The position numbers were made by a program, and so were the translations under genes. The notes beneath the pieces were generated by a model. It did not search any database. It was not told the DNA's origin and saw nothing but the letters and a program-made list of their open reading frames with translations. A stretch of DNA of 44,525 bases from Oxalobacteraceae bacterium (GTDB lineage: Bacteria; Pseudomonadota; Gammaproteobacteria; Burkholderiales; Burkholderiaceae_D): positions 1 to 44,525 of the forward strand of contig CANHZI010000015.1 in assembly GCA_947464955.1 (NCBI GenBank), given 5' to 3'. Position 1 is the stretch's first letter, and every line of letters begins with the position of its first letter. Below are positions 17,697-25,543 of this stretch, piece by piece.

Positions 17697-18473
17697 TTAT
17701 GGCGAGAGGTAAGATGCAACCTGAATTTGTTGCCGCGCAAATTCTTGTCGTAGATGTTGAATTAATTGCAGAGCATGTTCGCCATCACCGTGCACGCATA
17801 AAGTGCGTGCATTGAGCGCTATGCTTTGACCACTGATGGTGGTGAGACGTTGATTCTTGATCAGGTCTATGCTTTGATCTGTTGCGATCGTGACAGATTC
17901 GATGACTGCACGCTCCATGTGGCGCGGCACCAAGCTGGCATCGTTTTGGTAGCGGCGATCGGCGAATGCTTCTTCAATGACGGTGATTCCTGCTTGGCGT
18001 GCGCGCTGGACTAAGGGGCTAGCGGCAAGTGCGAACAGACGGCAATTGAGGCCAAGGCTCTGCACTAAGCGAATAATTACGTCTGCCAACATTGGGTCAT
18101 GCGCAGCCTGATTGTACAGCGCGCCGTGCGGCTTGATGTGGGTAAGGTGCAAATCAAGTGCATCGGCCAGTGTGGCGAGACTTTGTACTTGCTCTAGCAA
18201 ATGGGAGAATAGAAGTTCGCTGTCAAGTTGCATCGCCTTGCGACCGAAATTTTCTCGGTCGGGAAAGCTGGGGTGAGCGCCTATGGCAACTCCATGTTGC
18301 TTGGCGCACTTGAGTGCACGCTCCATGCTTTGCGTATCTCCCGTATGACCACCGCAGGCGATATTGGCCGAACTGACCAAGGCGAGAATCGCATCATCGG
18401 TATCGCCACCTTCACCCAGATCGGCGTTGAGGTCGATGCGATAGGTCTTTAATGATGATAAGTTTTCAGCCAT
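17697..18473 (-). CDS. pxpA: 5-oxoprolinase subunit A (LamB/YcsF family)
   Basis: This 258-residue subunit of the ATP-dependent prokaryotic 5-oxoprolinase PxpABC converts 5-oxoproline to glutamate. LamB/YcsF hallmarks are plain: DLNADLGEG near the N-terminus, NIACGGHTGD, HPSFPDRENFGRKAM, HIKPHGALYNQ and EEAFADRRY. The length matches the family (about 250). ATG 18473 overlaps the end of pxpC by 8 bp, and the DUF969 gene follows 19 bp after its stop. It is cytoplasmic. The function of this family as PxpA is established for Bacillus and E. coli homologues; no missing residue is evident here. Confidence 0.95.
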   Translation of the reverse strand: MAENLSSLKTYRIDLNADLGEGGDTDDAILALVSSANIACGGHTGDTQSMERALKCAKQHGVAIGAHPSFPDRENFGRKAMQLDSELLFSHLLEQVQSLATLADALDLHLTHIKPHGALYNQAAHDPMLADVIIRLVQSLGLNCRLFALAASPLVQRARQAGITVIEEAFADRRYQNDASLVPRHMERAVIESVTIATDQSIDLIKNQRLTTISGQSIALNARTLCVHGDGEHALQLIQHLRQEFARQQIQVASYLSP

Positions 18474-19425
18474 AGTGATGGAGCTGCTGTCGTATCTTTT
18501 GTAATTCTTGTTGTGACTCTAGTGCCGCATTTCTGGCCGCGTCAAGATCGACACGAATAAAGCAAAAGCTTTTACCGATTGGTGTCTGCGCGAGCTTCCA
18601 CAGATCGGCTTGTATCACACAAGTGATGCGAGGATAACCTCCCGTTGTTTGGGCGTCGGCCAGCAAAACAATTGGTTGCCCGTTGGGTGGCACTTGCACC
18701 ACGCCCGGCATCACCGCGTGGGAAAACAGGTCTTGCTTGCTGCAACGATCAAGACGGTTGCCTTGCAAGCGATAGCCCATGCGATTGCTCTGATTCGTGA
18801 CTTTCCACGCATGATGCCAGAAGTCATGTTGCGCTTTTTTGCTAAATTGATCGAACTCCGGCCCTACGACTGCGCGAATTTCGGGTGTCCATTTGCGCTG
18901 TTGAACACCGATACTCCGATGGAAGTTAGTGCTATTACCCAGCATTAACACATCATGTTTGCGCAAAGCGCGTCCATTAAGCCCACCAAATCCTGCTTGT
19001 AAATCGGTCGCCCTTGCTCCGAGCACAACATCGCAAAGGATGCCACCACTGATGGCAAGATATGCTCGACATTCTCGTTGTGGGCCACGGAGTAACAACT
19101 TTTGCCCTGCATTTGCCTGGTATCGCCAACCTGGGGCAATTGGTTTGCCATCGAGACTCGCTGCGAAATCGGCACCACAAATGGCGAACCAGGTCGGTTG
19201 ATGAAAGCGGACTTCAAGTGGCCCAATAACAACTTCCAAGCCAGCAAGATTGGCTGCATTACCGACTAAAGTATTGGCTAAAGCTAGTGACTGCGGGTCG
19301 AGTGCGCCGGCTTGAGCGATCCCAAGATGGCGAGAGCCGTAACGCCCCAAGTCTTGTATTGTGGTTTGTATACCGGCTTGTACGATCTCAATTTTCGAAT
19401 CGGTTGTTGGCAGCAAGTTAGACAT
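18466..19425 (-). CDS. pxpC: 5-oxoprolinase subunit C (KipA/carboxyltransferase-like)
   Basis: This 319-residue protein has the KipA/AHS2 domain. Visible hallmarks are QDLGRYGSRHLGI near the N-terminus, the AGALDPQSLALANTLVGN stretch, GPLEVRF, and the C-terminal GGYPRITCVIQADLW. It forms the catalytic complex with PxpB and PxpA. It overlaps pxpB by 8 bp and pxpA by 8 bp, so the three subunits are translationally coupled. Length and order (B, C, A) are normal for the system. The older name carboxyltransferase subdomain comes from similarity to urea amidolyase. No defect is seen. Confidence 0.94.
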   Translation of the reverse strand: MSNLLPTTDSKIEIVQAGIQTTIQDLGRYGSRHLGIAQAGALDPQSLALANTLVGNAANLAGLEVVIGPLEVRFHQPTWFAICGADFAASLDGKPIAPGWRYQANAGQKLLLRGPQRECRAYLAISGGILCDVVLGARATDLQAGFGGLNGRALRKHDVLMLGNSTNFHRSIGVQQRKWTPEIRAVVGPEFDQFSKKAQHDFWHHAWKVTNQSNRMGYRLQGNRLDRCSKQDLFSHAVMPGVVQVPPNGQPIVLLADAQTTGGYPRITCVIQADLWKLAQTPIGKSFCFIRVDLDAARNAALESQQELQKIRQQLHHYG

Positions 19426-20098
19426 CGATGTCCTCGACGCGAAAACGCACTAAGTCACCGGGGCCTAGCAAGCTGGCAGCTGAGTTTTTTGGATCGAAGA
19501 GGCACGTCGGCGTCCAGCCGATTAACTGCCATCCCCCTGGACTTTCGCTGGGGTAAATCCCGGTTTGACTCCCACCTATGCCAACCGAGCCAGCCGGCAC
19601 CAAGAGGCGTGGTTCGGCGCGACGCGGTGTATTGAGTCGCGCAGCTAGGCCTCCCATGTAAGCAAAACCTGGTTGAAAGCCGAGAAAGTAAACTGTATAG
19701 CTTGTTTCGCTATGAAGGCGCACGACTTCGCTCTCACTGAGTTCACAGTGTTCCGCGACCAATGACAGATCAGGACCATGTACGCCGCCATAACACACTG
19801 GAATATCGACTTGGCGCTGATGAAAACTTTCAGCCTCTGTTTTGTCCCACACAGCCCGCATTCGTTGCAGCCAAAGTTCACCACTGTCTTGTGTTGGGTC
19901 AAACAACACGGTCAAGTTATTCATGCCCGGCACGATATCTTGAGATTGGTATTCTTGCCCTAAGACTTTCGCCACTTGCCAGATCTTGCGTTGCAACTGC
20001 AAGTCCGGTGCAGCGATGTTCAAGCCTGTTTTCGGCCGCGCTTGTATGCTGGCGGCCGACTCGCCTAGAAGTTCAAAGTGGATCTCGACTTGGGGCAT
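19418..20098 (-). CDS. pxpB: 5-oxoprolinase subunit B (KipI family)
   Basis: This 226-residue KipI/AHS1 protein is the partner of PxpC in the 5-oxoprolinase complex. Recognisable stretches are VCYGGVHGPDL, the YTVYFLGFQPGFAYMGGL block, RLNTPRRAEPR and VGIGGSQTGIYPSESPGGW, the strongest signature of this family. ATG 20098 has AGGA about eight bases upstream. It begins 33 bp after the outer-membrane protein gene and overlaps pxpC at its end. In Bacillus the homologue KipI was first described as a kinase inhibitor; here the complete pxp set argues for the metabolic role. Confidence 0.95.
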   Translation of the reverse strand: MPQVEIHFELLGESAASIQARPKTGLNIAAPDLQLQRKIWQVAKVLGQEYQSQDIVPGMNNLTVLFDPTQDSGELWLQRMRAVWDKTEAESFHQRQVDIPVCYGGVHGPDLSLVAEHCELSESEVVRLHSETSYTVYFLGFQPGFAYMGGLAARLNTPRRAEPRLLVPAGSVGIGGSQTGIYPSESPGGWQLIGWTPTCLFDPKNSAASLLGPGDLVRFRVEDIDV

Positions 20099-20131
20099 AG
20101 ACGCGTCCTGAACTGTGTGATTTTTCTGTAC

Positions 20132-20854
20132 TTACCAGCGGAAGCCCAGCTTCACACTGACGGTATCGTTGCTGCCTGTGCGATCAACTTCACCAGCGAC
20201 ATTGAATAGGCCGAAATTAGCGTTTAAACCCGCAAATACCTTGCTTGAAGTAGGTGATGTTTTTTGGAGCGTGCCGACATGCGGTGTAACTGATCCCCAA
20301 ACACGACCGACACCGACATAGGGCGTCAACATCAAGAATCCTTTGGAAGCGACTAGCTCTACACTTTTGGCATCAAAGCCTAATTGATCGACGCCGGACA
20401 ATTTACTGTAAGCAGCGCGCACACCAACGGCTGGCGTTGCTACCCCGCCTTCAAGCAAAGCATAACGTGCTTCGAGACCAAGAAGTTTAATATTTGAATC
20501 GGGTACCGCAATGAGAGATGCACCGACATCGATATTGAAAGGTAAGCCTTTAGTCAAATGTAATTTTGGCATAGGCAGAGCAGAAACATTTGCCCCTGCT
20601 TTTTTCCATACGGCGCTATTCTCTAATTGTGTGACACTAATCTCACCACCGAGATCGAAGCCGGTAATACCGAGTGGTGTAGCGGGCGTAATCGCTTTGT
20701 AACTTCCAGCGGCAGTGAAGTCTTTTGCAAGTTGATTAAATTCGCTTTGGCTTAAGCTTTTGAGTTGATTGAAATCAGTCGAAGCGTTCGCTGTGCCGGC
20801 AGCGGTAAACAAAGACAAAACCGCGAGCGAGATAAAACGTGGGGAGAATTTCAT
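20132..20854 (-). CDS. Putative small outer-membrane beta-barrel protein
   Basis: This protein of about 240 residues opens with MKFSPRFISLAVLSLF, a signal peptide that probably ends at ANA-S. The remainder alternates polar and hydrophobic residues, has strands such as YVGVGRVWGSV and NANFGLFNVAGEV, and ends in KLGFRW; a terminal aromatic residue is typical of outer-membrane barrels. I cannot name a family. ATG 20854 is chosen over the longer frame because GAGGA precedes it by a few bases and because the signal peptide starts there. It lies 33 bp upstream of pxpB on the same strand, so it may be the first gene of the 5-oxoproline operon. Confidence 0.78.
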   Translation of the reverse strand: MKFSPRFISLAVLSLFTAAGTANASTDFNQLKSLSQSEFNQLAKDFTAAGSYKAITPATPLGITGFDLGGEISVTQLENSAVWKKAGANVSALPMPKLHLTKGLPFNIDVGASLIAVPDSNIKLLGLEARYALLEGGVATPAVGVRAAYSKLSGVDQLGFDAKSVELVASKGFLMLTPYVGVGRVWGSVTPHVGTLQKTSPTSSKVFAGLNANFGLFNVAGEVDRTGSNDTVSVKLGFRW

Positions 20855-20902
20855 ACTGTCCTCAAGATAGAAACGTGGCTGCTGAATCGCAGCGAAAGTC
20901 AA

Positions 20903-20941
20903 ATTTTACCTTGGAACGAGGTGATACAAACAATTGTTTGT
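20903..20941 (-). promoter_or_regulatory. Possible promoter and operator palindrome for the outer-membrane/pxp operon
   Basis: A perfect 16-bp palindrome, ACAAACAATTGTTTGT, lies at 20926-20941, 72 bp upstream of the outer-membrane gene. On the minus strand a TAAAAT -10-like box lies at 20903-20908. A -35 would fall inside the palindrome (TTGTTT with a 19-base spacer, or GTTTGT with 17), so a regulator bound there could block the promoter. The palindrome is seen; its role is inferred. Confidence 0.45.
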
Positions 20942-21054
20942 GTGGATAGCGTCGAAGCTAGGGATTGAAGGTGAAACTAGTGCAGTTTGAAATGCAAAAC
21001 TAGAGCAAATGTGGGGGATCGGAGACTGGGCTGCTGCCTCCGATCAAACCTCAT

Positions 21055-21480
21055 TTAGTCAATTTCTAGCAAGACTTTTACGCTAGGGTCAACCGCGCTT
21101 TTCTCAATATAGCCAACGGCGTCAGGGTTGGCAGCAACTAGCTTCTTCACATCCGCGCTGCTGGATGCTTCCTTTGGTGGTGTCGATTTGCCAGAAAACA
21201 CCAGGCGCGCCCAGATCGCTTTCACCTGTGCTGGCGTTTTATCAGCGACCTTGCCGTAGAAATTTTTACGTACTTCTGAGGTCTCACCCTGGTCAACTAG
21301 AACGGGCGCACCAGCTCCCGGTAATTGAGATGATTTCCCCAAAAATAGCGCCGCTGTTTGTTCCTTATTCAAACCAGTTGCAGGGCTTTTGGCACTCACA
21401 ACGACCGCAATTTGCGCACAAGCTATATTAGTTAAGCTAAGACCAGTGATGGTTGCCACAATGAAGATAAGTTTTTTCAT
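21055..21480 (-). CDS. Small periplasmic PstS-like substrate-binding protein
   Basis: This 141-residue protein has a clear signal peptide (KKLIFIVATITGLSL, cleavage near ACA-Q) and a short periplasmic-binding-like domain: VVSAKSP, LNKEQTAALFLGKS, RKNFYGK, IWARLVFSGKSTPPKE and AVGYIEKS. These are hallmarks of the PstS-like phosphate-binding superfamily, but at about 120 mature residues it is less than half of a real PstS, so it cannot form the usual two-lobed receptor. It begins 15 bp after the porin-like gene and is surely co-transcribed with it. No ABC permease or ATPase lies nearby. Phosphate binding is a family label and is not shown here. Confidence 0.85.
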   Translation of the reverse strand: MKKLIFIVATITGLSLTNIACAQIAVVVSAKSPATGLNKEQTAALFLGKSSQLPGAGAPVLVDQGETSEVRKNFYGKVADKTPAQVKAIWARLVFSGKSTPPKEASSSADVKKLVAANPDAVGYIEKSAVDPSVKVLLEID

Positions 21481-21495
21481 GATCGATACTCCTCA

Positions 21496-22662
21496 TTAAA
21501 ACACACGGTCATAACTGAGACGGAAAACGGTCGCATTCCCACCAAAATTTTTGGTGATGTCGGTGTGGCGATCGACCTGTGCTTTGACGGCGCTACTTGC
21601 ATCGATGTCGTATTTCAGTGTCAAAGAGAGGCGTTTAAATGACTGAGGTGCATATTTTTTCTCGTCAGAGCTTGATTCCTTATACTGCGCGTAGTTCAAG
21701 AAAGGAGTCCATTCACCTAAATGTACACCGGCACCGAACGTGAATGCAGGCGCTTTGTAGGAATATCCGGCGTTGTTGAACTTGCGCTCAAGTTGGGTCA
21801 GTTCCGAAAGAATAAACCACTGATCGAGATCGAGGTTCATCGCAACACCAAATGCGCTGAGTTTCGCGGAATCATCTATTCCTAAGGCGAAAACTTTGGT
21901 GCGAGCGGTTGAAGTCATATAGACGCCGCGCACTGTCAGCGCGCCTTGATTGATCTCGAGGTCGCCGCCAACGATACTTTTCCAAGAAACTTCAGACTTG
22001 TTCGGGTAATACAGTGTCAAGTACAGGGGATCTTTTGCAGTTTCAGAACCGCCGAAGATACTCGCAGTGACGTTTGTATCTCCAAAGCTATTGTTATAGC
22101 GCAGACTAGCGCCATTGTAGTTGGTGACCTCCCAGCCATACAGTTCTGGCGGGGTGCTGACCCAAGGGTAGGACAAGCCAATGTCTTGGAAGTCGGAATA
22201 GTAGTACAAAGGAATGCGTTTGCGACCGACTTGTAGTTCCCAGTGCTTATCGAATTTGTAGCCGCCATATGCCCATTGAACATTTGGGGTGGAGTCGGTG
22301 CCCCGTACCACGACTTGCCCGACTAAACTCAAGTCCGCCGTCGGTTTGTAATTGAGCTGAATTCCTGCACGGGATTCGGGTTTGAGTGAAAAATTGTCGC
22401 GATAGACACCAGCGTTACCCCAGTCAGCTGTATAGCAAGGGCATTTTTCACCCGCCACTGGTACACCATTGGCATCGCCACTGATCACCTTGCCGCCGAC
22501 AACCGAGACGAAACCAGTGACTTTGAAATCGGAGGAAGCTTCTTGCGCAAAGGCAGGTGACGATAGGGTATTCATCGCGGCAAGGCCAGCTACGCCAAGC
22601 AGAAGTGATTTGACGCGAAGTTTGGAACCGAAAAGCTGCGGACGAGAACGGACAAGCATCAT
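21496..22662 (-). CDS. Porin-like outer-membrane protein
   Basis: This 388-residue protein has an N-terminal export signal with a hydrophobic core (SLLLGVAGLAAM) and likely cleavage at AFA-Q. The mature part begins with FKVTGFVSVVGGKV, shows many amphipathic strands (for instance SLVGQVVVRG and WELQVGRKRIPLYY) and ends in RLSYDRVF with a terminal phenylalanine, as outer-membrane barrels do. The GRKRIP segment resembles the inward region of other proteobacterial porins. ATG 22662 has AGGAG seven bases upstream. The PstS-like gene follows after 15 bp. The passing solute is unknown; the pairing hints at an anion. Confidence 0.85.
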   Translation of the reverse strand: MMLVRSRPQLFGSKLRVKSLLLGVAGLAAMNTLSSPAFAQEASSDFKVTGFVSVVGGKVISGDANGVPVAGEKCPCYTADWGNAGVYRDNFSLKPESRAGIQLNYKPTADLSLVGQVVVRGTDSTPNVQWAYGGYKFDKHWELQVGRKRIPLYYYSDFQDIGLSYPWVSTPPELYGWEVTNYNGASLRYNNSFGDTNVTASIFGGSETAKDPLYLTLYYPNKSEVSWKSIVGGDLEINQGALTVRGVYMTSTARTKVFALGIDDSAKLSAFGVAMNLDLDQWFILSELTQLERKFNNAGYSYKAPAFTFGAGVHLGEWTPFLNYAQYKESSSDEKKYAPQSFKRLSLTLKYDIDASSAVKAQVDRHTDITKNFGGNATVFRLSYDRVF

Positions 22663-22765
22663 GATGTTTCTCCTGTGTGAGGGATACGCGAAGACTGTGT
22701 CAGACAGCTTATCTTCTGCCTATTTTTGCTGCAAGGCAAGAAAATTGATGAAAAATGCAGCAAAA

Positions 22766-23956
22766 TTACGACGTCAGCTTGCGGTTCAAATTCATGGAGA
22801 AAAGTAATACCAGTGAAGTCGCTGCGAACGCTGCACCAGCGAAAAAGGTTGCTGTGGAACCCATGCTTTCCCATAACATGCCAGCGATCAAGCTAGCTAT
22901 GAGAAGACAGATACCACTGATGAGATTGAACATGCCAAAAGCGGTGCCGCGCAGCTCTGCTGGTGCGTGCGACGCGACCATGCTGGCCAGTAGCCCTTGC
23001 GTCATCCCCATGTGTATACCCCATAGCGCCACACCGACAATTAGGCCAAGCCACGAGGCACTGAGTGCAAACATGAGGTCAGCGACGATCAGGACCAAGA
23101 GCCCAGCGGCGAGCAGGGTGGAAGGGGCGCTACGATCGGATAATTTCCCAAAAGGATAGGCCGATACTGCATAAATCAGGTTCATCGCCACCATCACGAG
23201 AGGGATGTAGGCCATAGGAATCTCGAGTTGTTGTGCGCGCAACAGTAAAAAAGCCTCGCTGAAGCGCGCGAGGGTGAACAGTCCACCAAGTAACACGACT
23301 GACCAATAACGGCTTGATAAGCGACGTAGATTTTTGGCCTGCAAAGGAAAACCGTCGCTTGGCTTGGGTATGGTCTTTGGCTCTTGAACGCCGAAAAGCA
23401 ATAGGAACATGGCGGCGAAGCCTGGTATCGCCGCCAGCCAGAATACTAATCTGAAATCGTTCGCCCATATAATCATCAAGCCAGTGGCCAACAAAGGACC
23501 GGCGACGGCCCCAAGGGTGTCGAGCGATTGACGCAGACCGAAAGCCGCACCACGAATCTCGGGTGGCGTGATGTCGGCGATCAGCGCATCTCTGGGTGCA
23601 CCGCGTATACCTTTGCCGATGCGGTCGCACATGCGGGCGAAGAGTAAAAGATTTAAGCCCTGCGCCAAAGCAAAAAAAGGTTTGGAAAAGGCACTCAGAC
23701 CATAACCAATGACAGCCAAAGACTTACGTTTGCCGAGTTTGTCGCTAAGTGCTCCAGAAAATACTTTGACGATGAGTGTGGTTGATTCCGCGATCCCATC
23801 AATCAGGCCGACCAGCATTACACTCATCCCTAAACTACTGACCATAAAGACAGGCAAGAGGCTATGGATCATTTCTGAAGAAATATCCATTAACATGCTA
23901 ACTAAGCCTAGAGTCCAGATGCTAGTGGGGATGCGTGACCTTTGAATTTTTTGCAT
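22766..23956 (-). CDS. Major facilitator superfamily transporter
   Basis: This protein of about 396 residues has roughly 12 membrane helices. The loop between helices 2 and 3 reads GALSDKLGKRKSLAVIGY, the MFS motif A, and a matching PFGKLSDR lies in the second half after helix 8. Other features are MLMDISSEMIHSLLPVF in helix 1 and the IGKGIRGAPRDAL segment in helix 4. The class resembles drug or small-metabolite exporters, but the substrate cannot be read. ATG 23956 gives the usual family length; a longer frame from 24034 would add 26 polar residues. It is divergent from the periplasmic amidohydrolase, with 140 bp between the starts. Confidence 0.88.
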   Translation of the reverse strand: MQKIQRSRIPTSIWTLGLVSMLMDISSEMIHSLLPVFMVSSLGMSVMLVGLIDGIAESTTLIVKVFSGALSDKLGKRKSLAVIGYGLSAFSKPFFALAQGLNLLLFARMCDRIGKGIRGAPRDALIADITPPEIRGAAFGLRQSLDTLGAVAGPLLATGLMIIWANDFRLVFWLAAIPGFAAMFLLLFGVQEPKTIPKPSDGFPLQAKNLRRLSSRYWSVVLLGGLFTLARFSEAFLLLRAQQLEIPMAYIPLVMVAMNLIYAVSAYPFGKLSDRSAPSTLLAAGLLVLIVADLMFALSASWLGLIVGVALWGIHMGMTQGLLASMVASHAPAELRGTAFGMFNLISGICLLIASLIAGMLWESMGSTATFFAGAAFAATSLVLLFSMNLNRKLTS

Positions 23957-24096
23957 AGTTAAATGTGGTTTGAGCTCAACATGGTTTGTTGTAAATTGCG
24001 CGTAATTGATCGAATGCTGAGAGTTTATCTGCACTTTCTATTCACTTCGCACTAAGCTGTGCTCTCTGTATGTATTTGTCTTTTTGGAGAGTCTGG

Positions 24097-25431
24097 ATGA
24101 AACGTTTGATTGCTAGCTGTGCATTGTTCACGCCAATCGCCCTGTGTGCTACACCTGTTTTGGCGCAAGCGGATTTAAAGGCGTCGATTGATAAAGACTA
24201 TAAAGCAAGCCTAGGTGCTTTGTTTGACTATTTTCATCGCAACCCTGAACTATCGTTTGTGGAAACCAATACTTCGGCGCGTTTAGCGAAAGAATTGCGT
24301 GCTGCGGGCTTTGAAGTGACTGAAGCGGTGGGCAAGACCGGTGTCGTTGCTATCTTGAAGAATGGCCCAGGGCCGTTGGTGATGCTTCGTGCTGACATGG
24401 ATGGATTGCCAGTTCAAGAGAAATCCGGTTTGCCGAATGCCTCAACGGTGATGCAAAAAGACCTAGCCGGCAACCTGATGCCAGTGATGCATGCCTGTGG
24501 CCATGATGTGCACATCACCAGTATGGTTGGAACAGCGAGACAAATGGCAGCGCGTCGTAAAGAGTGGTCCGGTACCTTGATGTTAGTCGGCCAACCTGCA
24601 GAAGAGATCGTCGCTGGCGCAAAGGCTATGATGGACGATCAACTGTGGAAGAAATTTGGGCAACCAGACTACGCCATCACCTTCCATGTCAACGCAGCAG
24701 TTGAGGCAGGCAAGATTGATGCAGTAGAAGGCTCACCGTGGTCTGGTGTCGACACCGTTGATATTTTGATTCATGGACAAGGGGCTCATGGTGCCAGTCC
24801 ACATCGTGGTCGCGATCCCATCGTGATCGGCTCTCAAATTGTATTGGCCTTGCAAACCATCATTAGCCGTGAACGTGCCCCGCGCGACCCTGCTGTGATC
24901 ACTGTCGGTAGTTTTCATGCGGGAACCAAAAGCAATATCATTGGCGATAATGCAAAGCTAAGTCTCACCGTAAGAAATGAAAGCTTTGAAACGCGTGAGA
25001 TGCTCTTGAAGGCAATTAAACGCGTCGCGATTAACACAGCCCGCGCTGCTGGTGTGCCAGAAAACCAACTGCCAGAAATCACCATCGTTGGTGAACCTGC
25101 ACCACCAACTTTGAATAATATTCCTTTGACTAAGCGCTTGAAAAAAGTATGGACGGAAAAGTTAGGCGTCGGTATTTTCGACCCTAACTATCATCGTCTC
25201 GACATGGGCGCGGAAGATTTCCCGCAATTTACAACCAAGCCTTATATCCCCAGCGTGTACTTCTCGGTAGGTGGTACACCGAAAGAAGCATTTGAAGCGG
25301 AGAAGGCTGGCGGTCCACCAGTGCCTAGTCATCATAGCCCTTTGTTTAAAATTAGCGCTGAGCCAGCGGTAAAGACGGGGGTGGAAACGACGGTGATCGC
25401 CTTGATTGATCTGCTGCAAAAGACCAAGTAA
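24097..25431 (+). CDS. Periplasmic M20 family amidohydrolase (hippurate hydrolase-like)
   Basis: This 444-residue protein opens with MKRLIASCALFTPIALCA, a signal peptide with likely cleavage at VLA-Q. The mature protein is an M20D metallo-amidohydrolase: RNPELSFVE, LRADMDGLPVQEKSG, the metal-binding MHACGHDVH, QPAEEIVAGAKAM with the catalytic glutamate, GQGAHGASPHRGRDPI in the dimerisation domain, and PSHHSPLFKI near the end. It should cleave N-acyl amino acids or similar amides, outside the cytoplasm. ATG 24097 has GGAG seven bases upstream and starts the signal peptide directly; an ATG at 24070 would add nine residues. A convergent terminator follows. The divergent MFS gene may move its substrate or product. 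Confidence 0.92.
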   Translation: MKRLIASCALFTPIALCATPVLAQADLKASIDKDYKASLGALFDYFHRNPELSFVETNTSARLAKELRAAGFEVTEAVGKTGVVAILKNGPGPLVMLRADMDGLPVQEKSGLPNASTVMQKDLAGNLMPVMHACGHDVHITSMVGTARQMAARRKEWSGTLMLVGQPAEEIVAGAKAMMDDQLWKKFGQPDYAITFHVNAAVEAGKIDAVEGSPWSGVDTVDILIHGQGAHGASPHRGRDPIVIGSQIVLALQTIISRERAPRDPAVITVGSFHAGTKSNIIGDNAKLSLTVRNESFETREMLLKAIKRVAINTARAAGVPENQLPEITIVGEPAPPTLNNIPLTKRLKKVWTEKLGVGIFDPNYHRLDMGAEDFPQFTTKPYIPSVYFSVGGTPKEAFEAEKAGGPPVPSHHSPLFKISAEPAVKTGVETTVIALIDLLQKTK

Positions 25432-25486
25432 AAGATAGGGGCAAAGTTCGAACCAAGAATCTGGTTTGGATTGATGCGTCAAAAAG

Positions 25487-25525
25487 AAGAGCCTGCTCAA
25501 TCACAGATTTTACAGGCTCTTTTTT
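25487..25525 (+). terminator. Terminator between M20 amidohydrolase and beta-CASP hydrolase genes
   Basis: A 9-bp perfect stem (AAGAGCCTG 25487-25495 with CAGGCTCTT 25513-25521) has a 17-base loop and ends in a T run on the plus strand. On the minus strand the stem is followed by TTCTTTTT-type sequence (reverse of 25481-25488), so it can also serve the convergent gene ending at 25544. Confidence 0.85.
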
Positions 25526-25543
25526 GTTTTGAACTTACCCGAG

